Assembly (NCBI RefSeq): GCF_001428385.1
Contig: NZ_LMSK01000003.1
Location: forward strand, 386,986 to 450,985
Direction: 5' to 3'
Length of the DNA stretch: 64,000 nucleotides
Source: Rhodanobacter sp. Soil772
GTDB lineage: Bacteria; Pseudomonadota; Gammaproteobacteria; Xanthomonadales; Rhodanobacteraceae
Position numbers and translations under genes: made by a program. Each line of letters begins with the position of its first letter. The stretch's first letter is position 1. The notes under the pieces were generated by a model that was not told the DNA's origin, made no database searches, and saw only the letters and a program-made list of their open reading frames with translations. This document shows, piece by piece, positions 26,415 to 35,014 of the stretch.

Positions 26415-27581
26415 ATGAATAACGTTGCCGAACTGCCACAAGGCGAGCAGCCATCCATCCATGCCAGGGTGCGGCGCGGCGATGCGCTGCGGCATCGCGC
26501 CATCACCCTGCTTTTTGGTCGCCTGTTTTCCGCCGTGGGCAGGCAGCTGTGCGAGCCTGGCCAGTTGCCGACGCGCGGCATCCATCGCGTATTGATCTGC
26601 CGGCCCAATCATCGACTCGGCAATGCAGTGCTGATCAGCCCTCTGCTGGCCGAGGTCGAGGCGCTCTATCCCGGGGCCGAGATCGATCTGGTCAGTGGTG
26701 GCGAGGCAGCGCGGATGCTGTTCACCAACCGCTTTCAGGTGCGTCAGGTCTTCTGCCTGCCGCGAAAGATCGCCAGGCACGTGTGGCAGACGATCGTGCT
26801 GCTGCGGCAACTGCGGCGCAGCTCCTACGACCTGGCGATCGATGCGTGCCATGGGTCGCAGTCCGGTCGCCTGTTGCTGGGCGTCGTCAAGGCTCGCTTC
26901 AAGCTCGGCTTTCCGGATGCCCGGGCGAATGCCGGTTCGCTGTGGCACAGCCTGTCTTGGCCGGATCATCTGGCGCATCGCAGCGTGTTTCTGCTGCGTA
27001 CGGCGTACGCGGGGAAGGTGGACCGGCCGTGCGAGACGCTCAATTTGCGCCTGTCCGAGGGCGAGCGGCAGCAGGCGGGCAAGGCGCTGGCCGCCGTTCT
27101 CGGTGGAACGCAGCCAGCATCCGGACGCCCGGTTGTCGGCATATTCGCCAATGCCACGGGTGCCAAGCGTTACGGCGAGACATGGTGGACGGAATTTGTC
27201 GATGCACTGCTGGCCTCGCAGCCGAACCTGCTGATCGTGGACGTGGTGGCGGAACACGGTCAGGCACAGCTTGGCGGAGATTTTCCTTCTTACTACACGC
27301 GCGACTTGCGCCGCCTGGCCTCGATGATCGCGAACATGGACGGCTTCATCAGCGCGGACTGTGGTGTGATGCATCTGGCCGTTGCCAGCGGCACCCCGAC
27401 TGTCGGCCTGTTCTCGGTGACCAGTTCGTCGAAATATCGCCCGTATGGGCGCAGCAACACGGCCATCGATACCGGCGGCATGAGCGCGGCCCAGGTGGCC
27501 GGCATGGTTTCGGCGTGGCTTGCCCTGACCTTGCCGGCCGAGCGGCAATCCACGCTGCCGCTGATGGCATGCAGCTTGTAG
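26415..27581 (+). CDS. GT9-family (heptosyltransferase-like) glycosyltransferase
   Basis: This 388-aa protein follows the GT9 layout. The N-terminal domain contains VLICRPNHRLGNAVLISPLL (about residues 59-78) and the C-terminal nucleotide-sugar domain contains GIFANATGAKRY and ISADCGVMHLAVASGTPTVGLF. These enzymes add heptose or related sugars to lipopolysaccharide core at the inner membrane. The usual D/E near the N-terminal catalytic loop is replaced by RLGN. The gene stands alone, which is unusual for core-LPS genes, so substrate is open. Confidence 0.82.
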   Translation: MNNVAELPQGEQPSIHARVRRGDALRHRAITLLFGRLFSAVGRQLCEPGQLPTRGIHRVLICRPNHRLGNAVLISPLLAEVEALYPGAEIDLVSGGEAARMLFTNRFQVRQVFCLPRKIARHVWQTIVLLRQLRRSSYDLAIDACHGSQSGRLLLGVVKARFKLGFPDARANAGSLWHSLSWPDHLAHRSVFLLRTAYAGKVDRPCETLNLRLSEGERQQAGKALAAVLGGTQPASGRPVVGIFANATGAKRYGETWWTEFVDALLASQPNLLIVDVVAEHGQAQLGGDFPSYYTRDLRRLASMIANMDGFISADCGVMHLAVASGTPTVGLFSVTSSSKYRPYGRSNTAIDTGGMSAAQVAGMVSAWLALTLPAERQSTLPLMACSL

Positions 27582-27592
27582 GGCGCGGCTGA

Positions 27593-27639
27593 TACATGGG
27601 GAAGCGGCACGCGGGATGCGTGCTCCGCCCGCCCATGTA
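27593..27639. terminator. Hairpin between convergent GT9 and PepSY genes
   Basis: TACATGGG (27593-27600) pairs with CCCATGTA (27632-27639), with further inner pairing (GCACGC/GCGTGC). It fills the 78-bp gap between two converging genes and could stop both transcripts. Confidence 0.5.
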
Positions 27640-27659
27640 CCGGCGTTCACTTGCCAGAC

Positions 27660-28094
27660 TCAGTAAGTACCGACCACCTTGCCGCTGGTGGCGTCGATCT
27701 TCAGCTTGACGTGGTTGCCGGCGGGATTGTCGGCCTTGGCCTTCCACATGCCGTTCTCGAACTCCACGTCGCGCACGTGCGTATAGCCCTGGGTTTCCAG
27801 CGACGCGCGCACGTCCTGCTTGCTCAGCTGCGACACCTGCTCGTCCGGGTACACCTGACCGGTTCTCGCGTCGATGCGCAGATCCACCCGGTCGCCGTTC
27901 GCGCTCTTCGCCTCGGCGTACCACATGCCGTCCTTGAACTTCAGGTCGTGCACCTTGGTATAGCCTTGCGCGGTGAGTTGGCCCTGCACTTGCGGTTCGG
28001 TCATGGCTTGCTGCGCCGTCGCGGCGCCGGAGACTCCCAGCGCCAGCGTCCCCAGCGCCAGGGTGAAAGTCAGTGAAGCGAGCTTGTTCGTCAT
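27660..28094 (-). CDS. Periplasmic protein with two PepSY domains
   Basis: This 144-aa protein starts at ATG 28094 (GAGGTG upstream) and has a signal peptide ending ATAQ. Two tandem repeats of about 55 residues follow. Each runs through a helix (VQGQLTAQGYT / VRASLETQGYT), a strand pair (LKFKDGMWYAEAK / VEFENGMWKAKAD) and D(A)xTGxV, which is the PepSY pattern. Such proteins are thought to modulate peptidases or bind ions in the periplasm. No operon partner is apparent. Confidence 0.8.
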   Translation of the reverse strand: MTNKLASLTFTLALGTLALGVSGAATAQQAMTEPQVQGQLTAQGYTKVHDLKFKDGMWYAEAKSANGDRVDLRIDARTGQVYPDEQVSQLSKQDVRASLETQGYTHVRDVEFENGMWKAKADNPAGNHVKLKIDATSGKVVGTY

Positions 28095-28294
28095 AGGGGA
28101 GCACCTCGTTGCCTGTGGAAGGCCCGAGTCTTGAGCAGGCCAATTCAACCTGCGGTGAACACGGACCGTCGCCGCCGGCTGCCGTTCAGGCATGTGACTT
28201 TTGCGTCAACGATTTCCGGCTTGGACGTCCTCGACCGTGCCGGGTTTTCTCCAGTTGGTTATAGTTCGGACTGGTTCGGAGGCGTGGGGTTTCG

Positions 28295-28831
28295 ATGAGC
28301 GATCGTGGTCAGGCACCGTTCCGCTCCGGCGAACGATCTTCGGGACCGCAGGGCACCCGGCTTTTTTCCACCGAGGCATTGCGGCAGTACATCAGCGATG
28401 CCGCGGACGGGGCGGATGGCCGGATCAGCGCGCATGAACCGGTGCTGGAAGGCAGCAGCCCCGGCATCGAGGGGCGCCGCTTCACCCTTCGCCCGGGCCG
28501 GCAGGCCATCGGCCGCCGGGGCGACAACGAGATCGTCGTCGACGACCTCAGCGTATCCGGCAACCATGCCTGGATCACCAACCAGCAAGGTCGCTGCGTC
28601 ATCGTGAACACGCTGTCCACCAACGGCACGTTCGTGAACGACCGGCGCATCCACGAGGCGGCCCTGCGTCACGGCGATCACATCCGGCTGGGGCAGGCGG
28701 AGTTCGTGTTCCTGACCCGTGAGCCCGGCCTGCCGAAACCCGCATTCCGGCGCTGGATCGGCGCAATCTTGCTGCTTGCCGTGCTCGGCGCTCTGGGCGT
28801 GCTGGCATGGCGGTTCCTCGGGTCGCCGTGA
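28295..28831 (+). CDS. FHA-domain protein with C-terminal membrane anchor
   Basis: This 178-aa protein has a forkhead-associated domain at about residues 50-140. The phosphothreonine-binding pattern is clear: IGRRGDNEIVVDDLSVSGNHAWI, then NTLSTNGTFVND. One hydrophobic helix at about 156-173 tethers it to the inner membrane with the FHA domain in the cytoplasm. It overlaps the kinase gene downstream by 25 bp, so it is very likely that kinase's substrate or docking partner. Confidence 0.88.
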   Translation: MSDRGQAPFRSGERSSGPQGTRLFSTEALRQYISDAADGADGRISAHEPVLEGSSPGIEGRRFTLRPGRQAIGRRGDNEIVVDDLSVSGNHAWITNQQGRCVIVNTLSTNGTFVNDRRIHEAALRHGDHIRLGQAEFVFLTREPGLPKPAFRRWIGAILLLAVLGALGVLAWRFLGSP

Positions 28832-30540
28832 GCGAGAGCCCCATCCCGCAGCAGGTCGGCCGCTATCGCATCGAGGGCATCCTCGGCGAAGGCGCGATGG
28901 CTGTCGTCTACGCCGGTTTCGATCCGGGCATCGAGCGCAAGGTGGCGATCAAGTGCCTGCACCGGGAGGTTGCCGCCGATCCCGCCTATCGGCGCCGGTT
29001 CCGGATCGAGGCGCGCGCGGCCGGCCACCTGACCCATCCGCACATCGTCACGATCTTCGACGTCGGCGAGACCGACGATGGCCGCTCGTACATCGCGATG
29101 GAGCGCCTTTCGGGCGAGACACTCGCCAGCGCGGTCGCCCGCGAGGGGTTTCCGTCGCTGCCGGTGATCATCGACCTGGTGGGGCAGCTCGCTGCCGCGC
29201 TCGACTATGCGCATGCCCGTGGCGTCCTCCACCATGACGTCAAGCCCGAGAACATCATGCTGACCGATGGCTGGGGCTACGCCAAGATCAGCGACTTCGG
29301 CATCGCCGAACGCCGCGGCTCGCCGCGTGACGCCGACGGGCTGCCCGCGGAAATCGGCGGCACGCCGGCCTACATGGCACTGGAGCGCCTGCGTGGCGAA
29401 CGGGCCGACGCGCGCAGCGACCTGTTCTCGCTGGGCGTGGTGCTGTACTGGCTGGTCACCGGCAAGCTGCCGTGGCCGGACATCGGCAACGTGCAACAAC
29501 TGGTCAGGAAGCGCCTGCGCTCGCCGCGCCCGCCGATCCGGCCGCGCGATCCGGCGACGCCGTCGATTTTGATCAGCATCGTGCGCACCTTGCTGGCGCC
29601 CACGGCGGAGTCGCGCTACCAGCGCGGCGCGGAGGTCATCGACGACCTGCGCCTGGCGGCGCGCGAGTACGAGCGCGCGCGCGAAAATCCGTTGGCGACC
29701 CGCATCATTTCATTGCGCCTGCGCTGGGCCAGCAGCCTGGGCGCCATCCTGAGCCTGGTGCTGATGCTGGGGCTGGCGGCGATCTACGCCAAGCAGAGCG
29801 CCGCGGTGAGCGGGGTGGCGCTGGATTTCGGCAGCTCGATGGGCCGCATGATCGCCAGCGAATCGGCCGAGAACCTGCTGCTCGACGATCACGCCGCCAC
29901 CCGCGCCCTGGTCACGGACGTCTCGCGCAACCAGCAGATCCACTACCTGGCGATCGCCGATCGCGCAGGCGACGTCATCGCCAGCACGCAGCAAGAGGAA
30001 GTCGGCCGCAAGCTGCCCGCTCCACAGGGAATGGAATACCTGCCGCGATCGGGCGATATCCAGAGCTATCTCAGCCGCACCGCAGGCGACCCGGCGCAGG
30101 GCGGGATGCTGCTGTTCGACGTGCCCATCCATTACCAGGCGAAGGTGGTGGGTGACCTGCGCCTGGGGATCAGCAATGCGGCCTTGCGCGCGGCGCAACG
30201 GACCACGCTGTGGGTGATCGCCATCGTGCTGGTGCTGACCCTGGCGGCCGTCGTCGGTGCGGCCTATTGGCTGTTCCGCCGGCCGCTCAATACGCTGAAC
30301 CTGCTTGGCGATGCGCTGCTGCGGGTGGCGCGTGGCGACTTTCGCCATCGGATCCGGTTGACCCGCCGCGATGAATTGGGTCGGCTGTTCGCCACCTTCA
30401 ACCTGATGAACGGCGCGCTGCAGGCCCGGCAACACCGGTCCGGGGAGCCGTCCGCGCCGGCAAGCGCCGGTGTGGACGTGACGCGGCCGACGCGGATCAT
30501 GTCGGTGACGGCCGATGAAGGTGGTGGCGGCGAGGCCTGA
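28807..30540 (+). CDS. Ser/Thr protein kinase fused to a periplasmic sensor and HAMP domain
   Basis: This 577-aa protein opens with a Hanks-type kinase (about residues 18-280): glycine loop GEGAMAVVYAG, lysine in VAIK, catalytic HHDVKPEN (HHD in place of HRD) and DFG. It continues with TM1 (about 306-326), an extracytoplasmic sensor segment of about 140 residues, TM2 (about 466-490) and a HAMP-like stretch to about 545. A C-terminal HAMP is standard in histidine kinases and chemoreceptors but unusual in this kinase class. An alternative GTG start at 28828 would overlap the FHA stop by 4 bp. Confidence 0.88.
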   Translation: MAVPRVAVSESPIPQQVGRYRIEGILGEGAMAVVYAGFDPGIERKVAIKCLHREVAADPAYRRRFRIEARAAGHLTHPHIVTIFDVGETDDGRSYIAMERLSGETLASAVAREGFPSLPVIIDLVGQLAAALDYAHARGVLHHDVKPENIMLTDGWGYAKISDFGIAERRGSPRDADGLPAEIGGTPAYMALERLRGERADARSDLFSLGVVLYWLVTGKLPWPDIGNVQQLVRKRLRSPRPPIRPRDPATPSILISIVRTLLAPTAESRYQRGAEVIDDLRLAAREYERARENPLATRIISLRLRWASSLGAILSLVLMLGLAAIYAKQSAAVSGVALDFGSSMGRMIASESAENLLLDDHAATRALVTDVSRNQQIHYLAIADRAGDVIASTQQEEVGRKLPAPQGMEYLPRSGDIQSYLSRTAGDPAQGGMLLFDVPIHYQAKVVGDLRLGISNAALRAAQRTTLWVIAIVLVLTLAAVVGAAYWLFRRPLNTLNLLGDALLRVARGDFRHRIRLTRRDELGRLFATFNLMNGALQARQHRSGEPSAPASAGVDVTRPTRIMSVTADEGGGGEA

Positions 30541-30548
30541 GCCGCAGG

Positions 30549-31475
30549 TCAGTACTGCTTCAGCCGCTGCTTGAGTTCGAGTGCCCGGGTACGGTAGACG
30601 ATGGCCGGCTCGTAGTCCGGCGCGATCGTCAGCACCCGATCCCACAGCGCGATGGCCTGGTCCAGTTGCTGGTCGCGGTACAGCACGATCGCGCGCTCGT
30701 GGTACGAGTCCAGCAGCTGCGTTCGCAGCGCCGTCGCCCCAGCTCCGGCCGGCTTCAATTGCGGGTCGATGGCCAGCGCCTGATCAAGGCGGGCGAGCGC
30801 CTGATCCTTGTGCCCCTGGCCGAGCAGGGACACGCTTTCGCTCTGCAGCCGGCGCGCTTCTGCCGCCGGCGATTCGGTGCCGCGCACGATCGCCGTCGGC
30901 ATCGTGGTGGCGGCCGGCATCGCGCCCGCAGCCGCGGTGTCGGTTGCGGCAGACAGCGGCATGTGCAGCGTCTCGCCGGCGCGCAGCATCGAGGGATTGG
31001 TCGAGCCGTTGTAACGGGCCAGGATCAGGAACCGGCTCGGGTCGCCAAGATAGCGGCCGGCCAGGGTGCTGTAGGAGTCGCCCGGCTGCACGACGTGCGC
31101 GCGCCAGCGTTCGCCCAGCGCCTGGCGGGGATCGGCGGTGAGCTGGCGCAGCATGGCCTGCGCCGCGCGGTCGCCCGGGTGCTGTTTCAGGTACTGCCGC
31201 AACGCTGTCTCGCCCTCGGCGTAGTGGCCAAGCTGAAGCTGGTTGCGGATGATCGCAGCCAGCGAAGGCTGCCGGGACGTTCCCGCCGACGACGCAGGCG
31301 ATGCCGTCGACGACTGCGACGGAGTGACCACCACCGTGGAATGCCCACCGCGCAACGGAGCGCAGCCGCCCACGCCCAGCGTAGCCAGGGCCACGGCAAC
31401 CAACACCGCCCGAATTCGCGGTTGCCGGTCGCTGGCGCCAGGCGGCAGTGCGTGGATGTCGATTTGCATGTTCAT
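30549..31475 (-). CDS. LysM and TPR lipoprotein
   Basis: This 308-aa protein has a membrane-targeting stretch ending in a lipobox (LGVGGC) after a 27-residue N-terminal extension. A Ser/Thr-rich linker, a helical repeat (LGHYAEGETALRQYLKQHPGDRAA), a LysM domain (AHVVQPGDSYSTLAGRYLG...LHMPL, about 128-172) and C-terminal TPR helices follow. It probably binds peptidoglycan and assembles partners at the outer membrane. It converges on the kinase gene with 8 bp between stops. A role in sensing cell-wall state together with the kinase is possible but unproven. Confidence 0.8.
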   Translation of the reverse strand: MNMQIDIHALPPGASDRQPRIRAVLVAVALATLGVGGCAPLRGGHSTVVVTPSQSSTASPASSAGTSRQPSLAAIIRNQLQLGHYAEGETALRQYLKQHPGDRAAQAMLRQLTADPRQALGERWRAHVVQPGDSYSTLAGRYLGDPSRFLILARYNGSTNPSMLRAGETLHMPLSAATDTAAAGAMPAATTMPTAIVRGTESPAAEARRLQSESVSLLGQGHKDQALARLDQALAIDPQLKPAGAGATALRTQLLDSYHERAIVLYRDQQLDQAIALWDRVLTIAPDYEPAIVYRTRALELKQRLKQY

Positions 31476-31603
31476 CGTCCGGCAGTCCCCTGTTGCAGCA
31501 TCCGTCCCGGAAGGGTGGAGCGCACCGTCGGCAGCGCAGTATAGCTTCGGTCAGCGGGACTGCTGCGGGGTGGCCGCACAGTTTGAGACACGGAGCGGCG
31601 CAC

Positions 31604-31882
31604 CTACGACTTGCGCGTGCGCCGGGGCTTCGCCTGCGCCGCCACGATCAGCTGCTGCAGGTAGGCAATGCCTTCCTCCTCGGGGAAGAACGCCACCACG
31701 TCCGCCACGCTCAGCTCGTGCCGCTTGCGCAGTGCGAGGAACTCCTCCCGCGCCATCGCCAGCCGCTGCGCCGCCGCGGCCTTCTTGCCGAGTGGCTTGG
31801 CCGGCAGCTGCTTTTCAACCTTGCGTTCGAGCTTGGCGAGCTCTTCCTGGAACTGGCGGAAGTCGTATTTCTGGGTGGGCAT
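31604..31882 (-). CDS. Small basic coiled-coil protein, function unknown
   Basis: This 92-aa protein has an amphipathic helix-rich N-terminal half (FRQFQEELAKLERKVEKQL), then REEFLALRKRHELSVADVVAFFPEEEG. It ends in a basic tail (KPRRTRKS). The shape recalls small nucleoid-associated proteins, but the H-NS DNA-binding signature is absent and I do not recognise the family. It stands alone behind its own leader. Confidence 0.6.
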   Translation of the reverse strand: MPTQKYDFRQFQEELAKLERKVEKQLPAKPLGKKAAAAQRLAMAREEFLALRKRHELSVADVVAFFPEEEGIAYLQQLIVAAQAKPRRTRKS

Positions 31883-32135
31883 GAAGTTAGGGACACTATC
31901 GATGGGTGCCCCGATTTTCGCACGTCGGCGCGCTGTGGCGCAGACGCAGCGCGTTCGGCGCCGGCGATGCCTGCGCGCCGGCAGCGGTACCTTCGTGTGG
32001 TGCCGGTGTCAGCCCGCCCGGATTCGGACCAGGACGAAACGCCGGACAGCGCGTGCGGTTGATCGGGATCGGGCAGCGGCGATGACAGATCGCGGCAAGG
32101 TGCTGCACTCGCCGCGGAACCGACGGCTCAGGCCG

Positions 32136-32447
32136 TCACCGGTTGCCTGTCGCGACGAGGCAACGGCGCGGGGCGTTGCCCTGCGAATCGCGTGCAGCGC
32201 TGTAGGCTTGCGAAAAAAGTGTGGCGAATCGTTCACCCGAACCCGTCGGGCGTCGCTGCGGGGATGCCGGGGCCTTCTGCACGACGCTGAGACGGAACGG
32301 CGCTATGGTCGCGGCAAGTGGTGCTTCGGCCGCGCTGACGGCGTAGCTTGCCAATGTCTTGCGGCATCTTGCGTATCGCTGCCGCAGCCGGTCGGCTAAC
32401 AGCCGCTGTGTACTGCCCGCGATGTCCTGCTTGAGATCTTCATCCAT
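32136..32447 (-). CDS. Small sigma54-preceded ORF, function unknown
   Basis: A 103-aa ORF (MDEDLKQDIAGSTQRLL and on) is helical and R/A-rich, with no membrane segment or known domain. The ATG at 32447 has GAGAAG five bases upstream. A good sigma54 promoter (32495-32509) lies 48 bp further up, giving a leader of about 36 nt. The promoter is the main reason for taking it as a gene. Codon pattern alone would not be enough. Confidence 0.42.
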   Translation of the reverse strand: MDEDLKQDIAGSTQRLLADRLRQRYARCRKTLASYAVSAAEAPLAATIAPFRLSVVQKAPASPQRRPTGSGERFATLFSQAYSAARDSQGNAPRRCLVATGNR

Positions 32448-32494
32448 GGCGGCTTCTCGAAAGAGAACCCAAAGTGGTTCGATGCATGGCAAAG

Positions 32495-32509
32495 CAGCAT
32501 CCGTGCCAA
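32495..32509 (-). promoter_or_regulatory. Sigma54-type promoter
   Basis: On the minus strand TGGCACGGATGCTGC has GG and GC exactly 10 nt apart and differs from TGGCAC-N5-TTGC at one base. It points towards the small ORF at 32136-32447. Apart from this, I see nothing in 31883-32135 or 32510-32909. Confidence 0.55.
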
Positions 32510-32909
32510 TGCCTGCAATTGTGATCATCATCACGCAATATCGCGAGTTGAGCATGGTAGCGATGCGCACTGCGCCTCGGTGCGGAACGGCCCGGGATGG
32601 TGGGTCTGGGGGCGCAGACCCCGGATTTTGGCAGGCCCGATTTTCCCGTGGCGAGCCGGTGCAGGCGTTGCCTGGATCTGCGCAGCGGAACACCATCCGC
32701 CCCTGCCGATGGATGATCGACGATACAAAAGTTGTCGACGAGTGACCCAAAACGGTCAGGTGCCACGGCCGTAACCTGCGGACTGCCGTTCGTGGCGAGT
32801 GGCTTGCCGGTCGGTCCGGCTGCATGCTGCAGGCTCGCCCATTCGTACCACCGGAAGCGGCGGCGAGAGCACGAAAGCAGACGCTCGTGCGGCCCCGCGC
32901 CAAGAAGCT

Positions 32910-33806
32910 CTAACTTTCTCTCGCGTAGCGACTGGGAGGCTGGCCCACGTGCCGGTTGAACGCGGCGCTGAAAGTGCTTGCCGAACTGTAGCCGACGCGT
33001 TCGGCAACTTCGGTGAGCCCGATGTCGTGGCGTCGAAGCAGATCCTTTGCGACCACCATGCGCCAAGCAAGCAGGTATTCCATCGGCGGCAGCCCCACGG
33101 TGCGCGTGAAGCGCTTGAAGAACGCCGAACGCGAGAGCGCGGCTTTTTTCGCCAGTTGGGCCATCGTCCAGGATCGCGCAACCTGTCCGTGCATCTGCTT
33201 CATTGCTGGTGCGAGTCGGGCATCGGCCAAGCCGCGCAGTAACCCCGGAGGCGCATCCTCGCCCGAAGTCGTCCGCAGCGCTTCGATCAGCAGAACCTCC
33301 ACAAGGCGCCCGAGCACGAGGTCCCGGCCTGGTCTGAGTCCACTCGATTCCTCCCCGACAAGTCGTACCAGCACCGTGAGCCTCTCGACGCCGCGCACAT
33401 GCACCACCGCAGGCAGCAGAGACACCAGCACACCCGCATCGGGCGAATCGAAGACGAAATAGCCGCCGAGCAGTCGGACATCCGGTTTTCCGCCGCGTGT
33501 GCCGTGACGAACTTCGCCTGTTGGTGCGGGCGTCACCTTCGGATCGATTCGCTCGGGCGTCACCGGCTCGAACCCGGACATGGTGAAGCCCGGCGTCGCC
33601 GGCAGGAGCACGAAGTCGCCTGCTTCAAGTGTGAGCGTGGGGTGGCCGTCGACGGCGAGCAGGCAACTCCCCTCGATAACGGCACAGAAGCTCGGTTGAC
33701 CGAAGTTCGAGTAACGGACACCCCAACGGCCAGCGCCGCTGATGGTCTTCGAAAACACCGTGCGGGGCTGAAGCAGGGCGATGATTTCCGAGAGGGGATC
33801 ATTCAT
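32910..33806 (-). CDS. AraC-family regulator with cupin sensor domain
   Basis: This 298-aa protein has an N-terminal cupin-type ligand domain (about residues 10-180; SFCAVIEGSCLLAVDG...LEAGDFVLLP). Two C-terminal helix-turn-helix motifs follow: MAQLAKKAALSRSAFFKRF and LTEVAERVGYSSASTFSAAF, ending in the family's GQPPSRYAR. I chose ATG 33806, since MNDPLSEIIALLQPR is the usual start of the group; an in-frame ATG at 33842 is less likely. It is divergent from an SDR gene, which it probably controls. Confidence 0.9.
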   Translation of the reverse strand: MNDPLSEIIALLQPRTVFSKTISGAGRWGVRYSNFGQPSFCAVIEGSCLLAVDGHPTLTLEAGDFVLLPATPGFTMSGFEPVTPERIDPKVTPAPTGEVRHGTRGGKPDVRLLGGYFVFDSPDAGVLVSLLPAVVHVRGVERLTVLVRLVGEESSGLRPGRDLVLGRLVEVLLIEALRTTSGEDAPPGLLRGLADARLAPAMKQMHGQVARSWTMAQLAKKAALSRSAFFKRFTRTVGLPPMEYLLAWRMVVAKDLLRRHDIGLTEVAERVGYSSASTFSAAFNRHVGQPPSRYARES

Positions 33807-33810
33807 GGTT

Positions 33811-33854
33811 GGACGCTCACGAGTGAAATTCGGACGCTTCATGGTAGAGCGTCC
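33811..33854. promoter_or_regulatory. Inverted repeats in the AraC/SDR divergent interval
   Basis: GGACGCTC (33811-33818) faces GAGCGTCC (33847-33854). A third half-copy GGACGCTT lies at 33832-33839. Such repeats between an AraC-type gene and its divergent neighbour are candidate binding sites for that regulator. Confidence 0.5.
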
Positions 33855-33904
33855 AGTGCGTCGCCGCTATCGTGACCATCACACCAAACCCAAGGAAACC
33901 AACG

Positions 33905-34648
33905 ATGAAAACGGTCCTCATTACAGGCTGTTCTTCCGGCTACGGGCTCGAGATCGCCCGCTATTTCCACGCGCAGGGTTGGCAGGTAGTCGCCACCATG
34001 CGAACGCCGCGCGAAGATGCTCTGCCCCGCTCGGACCGACTCCGTGTTCTGGCGCTCGACGTCACGCAACCCGAGAGCATCGCGGCTGCGATCGCGGCGT
34101 GCGGGCCCATTGATGTTCTCGTCAACAACGCAGGCATCGGGGTCGTCGGGGCCTTCGAGGCCACGTCGATGTCCACGGTGCGCGAGGTGTTCGAGACCAA
34201 CACCTTTGGCGTCATGGCGATGACGCAGGCGGTATTGCCGCAATTCCGTGCGCGGAAATCGGGCGTGGTGGTAAACGTGACATCGAGCGCAACTCTGGCG
34301 CGGATGCCGCTGGCGGCTGCTTACACCGCGAGCAAGGCGGCAATCGAGGGGTTCACCGGTTCTCTGGCGTTCGAACTCGAATACTTCAACATTCACGCCA
34401 AACTGGTTGAGCCCGGTTACGGCCCGACGACACGTTTCACGAGCAATGGCGGAGCGCGAATGGAAGGTCTGATTCCGGAAGCCTACGCCCCCTTCGCGGC
34501 CCCCATCTTTGCTGCGTTCGGGCAGCCGACGGTACTAACGAAAGAGTCCGATGTGGCCGAAGCGGTATGGTGTGCCGCGAACGATGTGTCGGGACAACTA
34601 CGGTTTCCCGCCGGCGCTGACGCGGTGGCGCTGGCTCAGTCAAGATAA
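33905..34648 (+). CDS. Short-chain dehydrogenase/reductase
   Basis: This 247-aa classical SDR starts at ATG 33905, with AAGGAAA upstream. It shows the Rossmann TGCSSGYGLEIA motif (about residues 7-18), NNAG at about 79-82, the catalytic serine in NVTSSA and YTASK for the Tyr-Lys pair. It likely oxidises or reduces a small alcohol/carbonyl with NAD(P)(H) in the cytoplasm. Control by the divergent AraC regulator is inferred from position. Substrate unknown. Confidence 0.88.
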   Translation: MKTVLITGCSSGYGLEIARYFHAQGWQVVATMRTPREDALPRSDRLRVLALDVTQPESIAAAIAACGPIDVLVNNAGIGVVGAFEATSMSTVREVFETNTFGVMAMTQAVLPQFRARKSGVVVNVTSSATLARMPLAAAYTASKAAIEGFTGSLAFELEYFNIHAKLVEPGYGPTTRFTSNGGARMEGLIPEAYAPFAAPIFAAFGQPTVLTKESDVAEAVWCAANDVSGQLRFPAGADAVALAQSR

Positions 34649-35014
34649 GCGACGGGGCGGTGCCGGGCACCGGTGTCGTCGTCCCTGCCTCGGCATATGG
34701 CAGTCTGTTCTCAGTGCAGTCGCGTGGAGCATCCCTGACAGCCCGTGCGCTGGCTCTGCGCGCACTGACGGGTGTGATGGTCTGGCGAAGGAACAGCAGC
34801 GCTACGCAACGACGCGATCGGCTTGGCACAAGGGCTGCTTGGGCACCTGCCTGCACTTGGCGGCACAGAAACGCACGGTTTACCGTTTACCAAACGTTAC
34901 CCAAAGATTTTTCGTGATCGTTTCCATCGATCGTTCGTCGAGCAAGGGATGAAAAATCTGGGGCAATGGAGTGGTTTCCACATGACGCTGCCGGTTGGTT
35001 CCGGCACCCGCCTT
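34649..35014. other. Intergenic region at the island's left edge
   Basis: No intact gene. It holds the relic at 34737-34817. It also holds an AT-richer stretch (34880-34960) with ACCGTTTACCAAACGTTACC and TTCGTCGAGCAAGGGAT, both of which have imperfect counterparts next to tRNA-Phe (38202 and 38104). Confidence 0.5.
34737..34817 (+). pseudogene. Relic of the 3' part of a lipoprotein like the one at 36090
   Basis: Translation contains DGCDGLAKEQQRYATTR, against DGCDRLAKERQRYATTR in the intact gene (36849-36929). The DNA match is about 80 percent over 81 bp. Upstream and downstream sequence is unrelated and there is no start, so this is a remnant copy 2.1 kb away. Confidence 0.7.

Noticed and set aside
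31495-31509. Sigma54-like CGGGACGGATGCTGC before the LysM/TPR gene
   Set aside because: It has GG-N10-GC spacing but two weak positions, and would start transcription only about 8 nt before the start codon.
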